A stretch of 37,639 nucleotides of DNA from Gammaproteobacteria bacterium (lineage in GTDB: Bacteria; Pseudomonadota; Gammaproteobacteria; SZUA-152): the NCBI GenBank assembly GCA_013152545.1, contig JAADGF010000030.1, positions 1,065 to 38,703 on the forward strand. The letters are read 5' to 3'. Below the pieces are notes generated by a model. It was not told the origin of the DNA. It saw only the letters and a program-made list of their open reading frames with translations, and searched no databases. Positions 33,152 to 37,639 of the stretch are shown piece by piece. The position numbers and the translations under genes were made by a program. How positions within the stretch are numbered: the stretch's first letter is position 1; each line of letters begins with the position of its first letter.

Positions 33152-34186
33152 TTAACGTAAAAACTTCACCCCCGAAGGATGATTGGAGCCATGAATAGCG
33201 CTATGACAATTTAAACAGTTTTTCCCCACTAAAAACTTACCAAAAGCGCGAAAAGTACCATCAGGCAATGCGGTTTGGCTAGGCGCCAAGCTAGGGTGTC
33301 CTTGCGGAGAATGGCATTGCTTGCACAAAAAAACGGCTCGATGTAATAACAGTGCCGCGTGGTTAGACCCGTGAGCCTGATGACATAAGGTGCAATCTTC
33401 AACCACAGGCGCATGTGGCCAAAGCACCGGGCCGCGTTTTTCCGCATGGCAGGTATAACAGGTTTCATTAACAGTCGCTTTTATCAATGCGCTGGGTGCA
33501 AATGAGCCGTGCGCATCATGACACGCGGTACACGCCATGCTGCCAAAACGCAAAGGATGCGAAGAACGCTTATAAATATCCGCACGCTGTCTTTTATGGC
33601 AGGTGAAACAGACTGTTTTCTGCTTATCTTTTACCAATACAGTATCTTCGGCAACATGGGTTTGATGGCAACGCGCACAAGCAACGTCGTTGCTTTCGTG
33701 TTGGCTACCGAACCAACCTGCGCCAGCCGCATTTTCATGACAACTAAGACACTGTTTGTTTTGTTGCTCAACAGATGTAACACTATCAACGCCAAAGTGA
33801 ATAATACTGCCGCTAAGCTTGGCGCCCTCTTTTCTGGCTTGTTTGGCATGCGCTGCCCCGGGACCATGGCAGGATTCACACTGCAAGGCAGCAAACGGCG
33901 TATTGCGATCAGCCCCACGGCCATGTTTGGTTTTAAAAATTGGTAAAATGGGCACTTCATTGTCTTCGTCGTGACATTTAATACAAGTGTCGGCCCCCTT
34001 TTCTGTATAACTAATGGCGTATTCGGCCTGAACGGGTGACACTGACGACGCATTCTGCACTGCCAGTACTATTGGTGACATTAATGCTATCGAGAATGCC
34101 ACCGAGCATATCGACAATAAAAAAATTAACGAAAACATTAAGGGATAAAGCATAACAGTAATAACATGAAGGTCTCGGCTTAGCAT
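33152..34186 (-). CDS. mtrA: MtrA/DmsE-family decaheme c-type cytochrome
   Basis: 344 residues with ten CxxCH sites: CIKCH, CESCH, CLSCH, CARCH, CFTCH, CTACH, CYTCH, CTLCH, CKQCH and CLNCH. This matches the ten hemes and ~330 residues of MtrA, which forms the electron wire inside the MtrB barrel. The N-terminal hydrophobic segment (to about residue 45, VFLLS... SPIVLAVQNA) is a signal peptide; a start at 34153 is also possible. The regular spacing and the GxxHGS repeats (HGSFAPSALIKA, HGSNHAALLLHR, HGSNHP) are as in the family. It sits between the lipoprotein cytochrome and the barrel genes. Confidence 0.9.
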   Translation of the reverse strand: MLSRDLHVITVMLYPLMFSLIFLLSICSVAFSIALMSPIVLAVQNASSVSPVQAEYAISYTEKGADTCIKCHDEDNEVPILPIFKTKHGRGADRNTPFAALQCESCHGPGAAHAKQARKEGAKLSGSIIHFGVDSVTSVEQQNKQCLSCHENAAGAGWFGSQHESNDVACARCHQTHVAEDTVLVKDKQKTVCFTCHKRQRADIYKRSSHPLRFGSMACTACHDAHGSFAPSALIKATVNETCYTCHAEKRGPVLWPHAPVVEDCTLCHQAHGSNHAALLLHRAVFLCKQCHSPQGHPSLAPSQTALPDGTFRAFGKFLVGKNCLNCHSAIHGSNHPSGVKFLR

Positions 34187-34255
34187 GTTTTAGTTTCTTA
34201 CCAAGTATTAATTAAGTGGTTTTTAAACAATGGTACATTTAACCCTTGCCGACTG

Positions 34256-37183
34256 TTACAACGGTGCACGTAATAAGCGTACAATTTCATCACGGTTAAG
34301 TGGACTGGCATTGGGATGCGAATTCTCTTTTAGCTCGCGCCCGAACTCATCAACAAATCGATCCAATTGTTGACCCTCCACATAAACACGGCTGCCTGCT
34401 GTCGCGGTTTTTAGATTAATAAGATGCTTTGGAATGAGCGGGTCATTCACGTCAATCACTGACAACCCTGCATCTGTCGCCACATAAGCGTAGTCATCCA
34501 CGCCAGGTGGGGCCGGATGGCTAATCAATTGCACATCCTGTGGCTTACCCTCCATTTGTTGAGCAGTTATAACACCCGCCGCGATTATCGTCTCAGGCAC
34601 GGTAATGTCGAAAATGTGTAAGCCTCGCTCACCAGCGGCAACATAGAGGTAATCGTGTTCTCGTGACGGCGTGTTTTCATGTGCCTCGACATAGCGAGTG
34701 TAGGTATCCACACCGTTAGCACCCACTAATTTTATGCCACCAACAAGCCGGGGTTGCGAAAAGTCTGGTAACAAATCCACGATACGTACACCATAACCCG
34801 GATCAACCACGTAGGCACGGGAGGAAAATTGATTATCCTTTTGAAAGTGCGCATATAAAACAATATCTGTTGCCTTGATGGTGGTAAGAGCACCGGCAAT
34901 GTTCGGGGTACTGTGATCCGCCACATCCACAACAATCAGGCCCTTATCCCCTGCTGCGACAAATAAATCCACTCCCCACAACGCAATGCGCTGTGCATTG
35001 GGAATATCGATGCTCGAAACACGTCTCAAATTACCCGGCTCAGTGGCGTCATAGATAGTGACCCCTGCGTCACGCATCACCGCATATAGATAACCGGCGG
35101 CATAGAAAAGATCGACCACATCCACACCCTGGATGTTGGATAATGGTGTTTTGGTAAGTTCCGCGATGTTCGCAGTGCTGGCATCACGCAAATCAAACAC
35201 CGATATACCTTGTGCGCCATAAGCCACAAACATAAAATCAGTGCGGCCACTAACAATGTTCGGTACGGTGGCAATGGCACTTGGGTTATTACGCTCACCA
35301 ATATTAGCGGCAAACACGGGCGCGGTCGGCTCAGCCCAGCGTTCGAAAACCTGTACTTTACCGCCGCTATCCACGAGATAGGCAAAGCTGCGCGCTAAGA
35401 TATAGTTTCCAGAACCTAACCCCAGTGCTGGTGGCGAACGATGGCATTCGACACAAGTGCGCACCTCACCCACGCTGCGCACAGTATGAGAATGCGTCGG
35501 GTTGTGCGCCAACCCTGATTTCCCCTGAGTGGTTTCAGGCATCACAAAATCCAACAGTTTCGTGCCATCTTTGGCAATGACTTCAGCAATGGGATGACAT
35601 CCCACAATGAAAGGGGAAATTTTACGCTGTCCATTGACACCCATGGCAAAATGCCTCAAGGCGACGTACATTTTATTATTGGTGGAGGCTTGCCATTCTT
35701 CTGTCTCACCCGTTAGTAAATTTTTCCCTTTGCCGTTTTGTACACGCTCAAAGTGACAACCAAAACAATTCGGCATCCAAGAGGCATGACAAGAAAAACA
35801 TTCCAATCCACCATCATCCTTAATGTGATTATGATCCATCGCCTTAGCCGCTTTAGGGTTATACTGCGTGGAGTTCTTATTAACAATATCGATGAGTTGG
35901 GGAACTTCATGTGCAACATTATCCACTTTGGAGATTAACACCACACTACCGTCGTTATTACGGCTGACGTTATTTAATAGTTTGCCATCTTTATCGCGCA
36001 AAGACCCCCGCTCGCTCGGTGTACCATGGCAGGTGCGGCATTCAATTTTTGTAGCTTGATCTTGATGGCCATAGATATTCCCATCACCCATCACACCAGC
36101 TTGGGTATGACAGTCAATGCAATGCATGCCACGTTCGTGATGAATATCAGGCGGATTGGTTTCAGGATCAGCGTAATGATAGTTGCCATTAAACTTTACG
36201 TCAGTGGTACCCGTAATGCCCGGCCCCGACGCTAAACGCGGTGGCATCTGTGTACGTCCCGTGATGTTTAGCCCAATGCGCGCACCTCGATGGTGACAAT
36301 GCACGCATTGCTCGGTTGGAATCGCTTTTGTCAAACGATGACGCAGTGGATGACCTTTTTCTACTTTGTTAATGGCGGTATCACTACTACGCGAAAGCCC
36401 GTCATTAGCGTAGATCATGTGACAGGCCGCACAGCCATCAGCTCGAAACAAACCATCCCTGGAATCATCGTCTATTGCTGCTGCACCACGATACCCTTTA
36501 CCTCGCGTCCAAAGATGACAGCGTACACAAGCTTGCTCCGGTACGGCACGAAAGTGGGTCTTATATTCTTTGAGCTTTGGGTTATCCGGGTCGGTAAAAT
36601 CGAGGTTATTATCCCAACTGATCAGATCAAGAAGACGCGGCACCGCCCCTTGATCGACGGGAACTGAATTATCATTATCTTCAACAGCAACAGTACCGTA
36701 AGTTGGGGTTTTACTCGAATCAATGCTCGATTGATACAAACCACCAGAATGGTGACCAGCGGTATGTGCCATCAAGCTTTTTTTTACACGTTCTACGTGT
36801 CCAGTATGGCAACGTCCACAAGTTTTTTCGGCAACCCGCAGGTTAGAAGGATTAACAAATTGTTGATAGGCTAAATCGTCATCCAGCGGTGGCACAGAAT
36901 CATCATAGATCACACGGCCATTGGTTTGCACATGTGCTTGTTGTTTTGTTATCGTTGAGTAATCACCACCATGGCATTCAGTGCACGCGATGCTGATATT
37001 GGGATGAATGTTTTCGATGTTTGCATGGCATTGAAGGCAACCCGGTGCGGTTTTTGTGTAAACCACAGACTCTGGTTTCGCTGGGCCGGTTTTTGGCTCT
37101 CTATTGTCGCGGTCATAACAACCGGCCGACAACGCAGCCAATAATAAAGCTGCCGAAAAATACTGTATTGCTTTTAACAGCAT
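34256..37183 (-). CDS. Undecaheme lipoprotein cytochrome c with C-terminal LVIVD-repeat beta-propeller
   Basis: 975 residues from the ATG at 37183, preceded by GGGGAAG; an upstream TTG is in frame but unneeded. The signal ends in the lipobox LSAGC with C22, so it is lipid-anchored. Eleven CxxCH motifs lie between residues 49 and 581 (CLQCH, CTECH, CGRCH, CVRCH, CAACH, CVHCH, CIDCH, CRTCH, CFSCH, CFGCH, CVECH). Residues ~605-950 form at least six repeats of the pattern YVA-G--GL-I-D, e.g. YVAYGAQGISVFDL, FVAAGDKGLIVVDV, YVAAGERGLHIFDI and YVATDAGLSVIDV, i.e. LVIVD-type propeller blades. It is the first gene of the operon with MtrA and MtrB, in the position of MtrC/OmcA, but shares no evident layout with them. 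Likely on the cell surface at the end of the conduit. Confidence 0.85.
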   Translation of the reverse strand: MLLKAIQYFSAALLLAALSAGCYDRDNREPKTGPAKPESVVYTKTAPGCLQCHANIENIHPNISIACTECHGGDYSTITKQQAHVQTNGRVIYDDSVPPLDDDLAYQQFVNPSNLRVAEKTCGRCHTGHVERVKKSLMAHTAGHHSGGLYQSSIDSSKTPTYGTVAVEDNDNSVPVDQGAVPRLLDLISWDNNLDFTDPDNPKLKEYKTHFRAVPEQACVRCHLWTRGKGYRGAAAIDDDSRDGLFRADGCAACHMIYANDGLSRSSDTAINKVEKGHPLRHRLTKAIPTEQCVHCHHRGARIGLNITGRTQMPPRLASGPGITGTTDVKFNGNYHYADPETNPPDIHHERGMHCIDCHTQAGVMGDGNIYGHQDQATKIECRTCHGTPSERGSLRDKDGKLLNNVSRNNDGSVVLISKVDNVAHEVPQLIDIVNKNSTQYNPKAAKAMDHNHIKDDGGLECFSCHASWMPNCFGCHFERVQNGKGKNLLTGETEEWQASTNNKMYVALRHFAMGVNGQRKISPFIVGCHPIAEVIAKDGTKLLDFVMPETTQGKSGLAHNPTHSHTVRSVGEVRTCVECHRSPPALGLGSGNYILARSFAYLVDSGGKVQVFERWAEPTAPVFAANIGERNNPSAIATVPNIVSGRTDFMFVAYGAQGISVFDLRDASTANIAELTKTPLSNIQGVDVVDLFYAAGYLYAVMRDAGVTIYDATEPGNLRRVSSIDIPNAQRIALWGVDLFVAAGDKGLIVVDVADHSTPNIAGALTTIKATDIVLYAHFQKDNQFSSRAYVVDPGYGVRIVDLLPDFSQPRLVGGIKLVGANGVDTYTRYVEAHENTPSREHDYLYVAAGERGLHIFDITVPETIIAAGVITAQQMEGKPQDVQLISHPAPPGVDDYAYVATDAGLSVIDVNDPLIPKHLINLKTATAGSRVYVEGQQLDRFVDEFGRELKENSHPNASPLNRDEIVRLLRAPL

Positions 37184-37370
37184 GTTTTTCTTCCCCTTCC
37201 CTAGCAAAGTAAAACCTGTAAAAACTCTTTTTTATCATCTGATCAACACATCCTGCGTTCTGATCAGCTTTTTTCAGACGACTCACCACCCTCCCCTGCA
37301 ATTGTATTAAAGTACCTTAATGCGGTAAAAATTCAATCAGCTTTTATTACAACAATACACCGCGTACCAC

Positions 37371-37425
37371 ATTATAAACCGACTATTCATTATGATGCGC
37401 AATATGCCACACAGTACATAGTGTG
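37371..37425 (-). promoter_or_regulatory. Possible promoter/operator of the cytochrome operon
   Basis: On the minus strand a perfect TATAAT occurs at 37371-37376 without a good -35 box, about 190 bases before the first start codon. CACAC-AGTACATA-GTGTG (37408-37425) is an inverted repeat 31-49 bases upstream of it, where an activator would sit. Pure inference from position and symmetry; regulator unknown. Confidence 0.3.
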
Positions 37426-37493
37426 TACGTTTTTACCCGTTATTACAGTAATTATATTTCAAAAAAATAATTTTATCGCATTTTTATTTAACT

Positions 37494-37543
37494 TAACACA
37501 TTAGTTGAATTATCGCTCTCATAACGATTCAACTGATGTGTTA
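37494..37543. promoter_or_regulatory. 17-bp inverted repeat upstream of the cytochrome operon
   Basis: Arms TAACACATTAGTTGAAT (37494-37510) and ATTCAACTGATGTGTTA (37527-37543) pair over all 17 positions with one G-U pair, separated by 16 bases. GGTTTAACC follows. It may be an operator for a dimeric regulator or a transcription-end hairpin of a gene beyond the window. Confidence 0.5.
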
Positions 37544-37597
37544 GGTTTAACCTAGAATCCTCAGTTGACCGCTCCATTCTGATACTAACTTATTGAT

Positions 37598-37639
37598 ATG
37601 AATAGCATTGAAATCAATTTATTGCATCACCTGCTGGGT
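37598..37639 (+). CDS. Possible N-terminus of a gene cut by the window end
   Basis: An ATG at 37598 opens a frame of 14 codons (MNSIEINLLHHLLG) that runs off the window. It is divergent from the cytochrome operon, and the inverted repeat at 37494-37543 would lie between the two. It could encode a regulator, but this cannot be judged from 14 residues and there is no clear ribosome site. Confidence 0.25.
   Translation, partial: MNSIEINLLHHLLG

Noticed and set aside
37208-37270. FNR-like box upstream of the cytochrome operon
   Set aside because: Only a TTGAT half is present at the minus-strand site near 37240; the second half does not match ATCAA.
1-37639. CRISPR array, tRNA or rRNA genes, prophage genes
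   Set aside because: No regular direct repeats with spacers, no cloverleaf or rRNA-like sequence and no phage structural gene were seen on either strand.

Overview
The window looks like chromosomal DNA of a moderate- to low-GC gammaproteobacterium related to the Pseudomonadales/Cellvibrionales. The main reason is gene order. The blocks S49 peptidase - HAD phosphatase - rluC // rne, LMW phosphatase - kdsB - ycaR - lpxK - (msbA) - exbD - exbB - comEC, and DUF2062 - lolD - lolC/E follow the Pseudomonas arrangement closely. Differences are that murB is missing next to rne, only one lolC/E gene is present, and msbA sits between exbD and lpxK.

Layout. (1) 1-2 kb is a damaged accessory patch: the 3' part of a RecQ-type helicase/phosphoribosyltransferase gene, a frameshifted and truncated dprA-like gene, and a chimeric transposase remnant. 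(2) 2-4.5 kb holds a class V aminotransferase and a membrane-anchored S49 peptidase. (3) 4.8-10 kb is the HAD phosphatase/rluC pair, divergent from rne, with a structured 487-nt region between rluC and rne. (4) 10.2-18.5 kb is an envelope block on the minus strand: LMW phosphatase, kdsB, ycaR, lpxK and msbA, then a strong hairpin, then exbD, exbB and comEC. (5) 18.7-24.2 kb holds DUF2062, lolD-lolC/E, a 192-bp MITE-like inverted repeat, a DUF559 protein, lexA with a LexA box, and a cysteine-less thioredoxin-like membrane protein. (6) 24.5-29.5 kb is looser: a di-heme peroxidase-family cytochrome, a thioesterase, nhaD, long gene-poor stretches, and a fragment of a SEC-C motif gene beside a perfect palindrome. 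(7) 29.5-37.2 kb is the highlight: five minus-strand genes encoding cytochromes and a porin.

The five genes are, in transcription order, an 11-heme lipoprotein with a C-terminal LVIVD-type beta-propeller, an MtrA/DmsE-type decaheme cytochrome, an MtrB/PioB-type outer-membrane beta-barrel, a NapC/NirT/CymA-type tetraheme quinol dehydrogenase, and a c4-like di-heme cytochrome. Together they give a complete theoretical path from the quinone pool to the cell surface (27 CxxCH motifs). In the position where Shewanella uses MtrC/OmcA there is instead a cytochrome-propeller fusion. This is the best candidate for an undescribed system here. The direction of electron flow and the external partner cannot be read from the sequence.

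The upstream region of this operon carries two inverted repeats that could be operators. All functional statements rest on motif recognition by eye; no database search was run.
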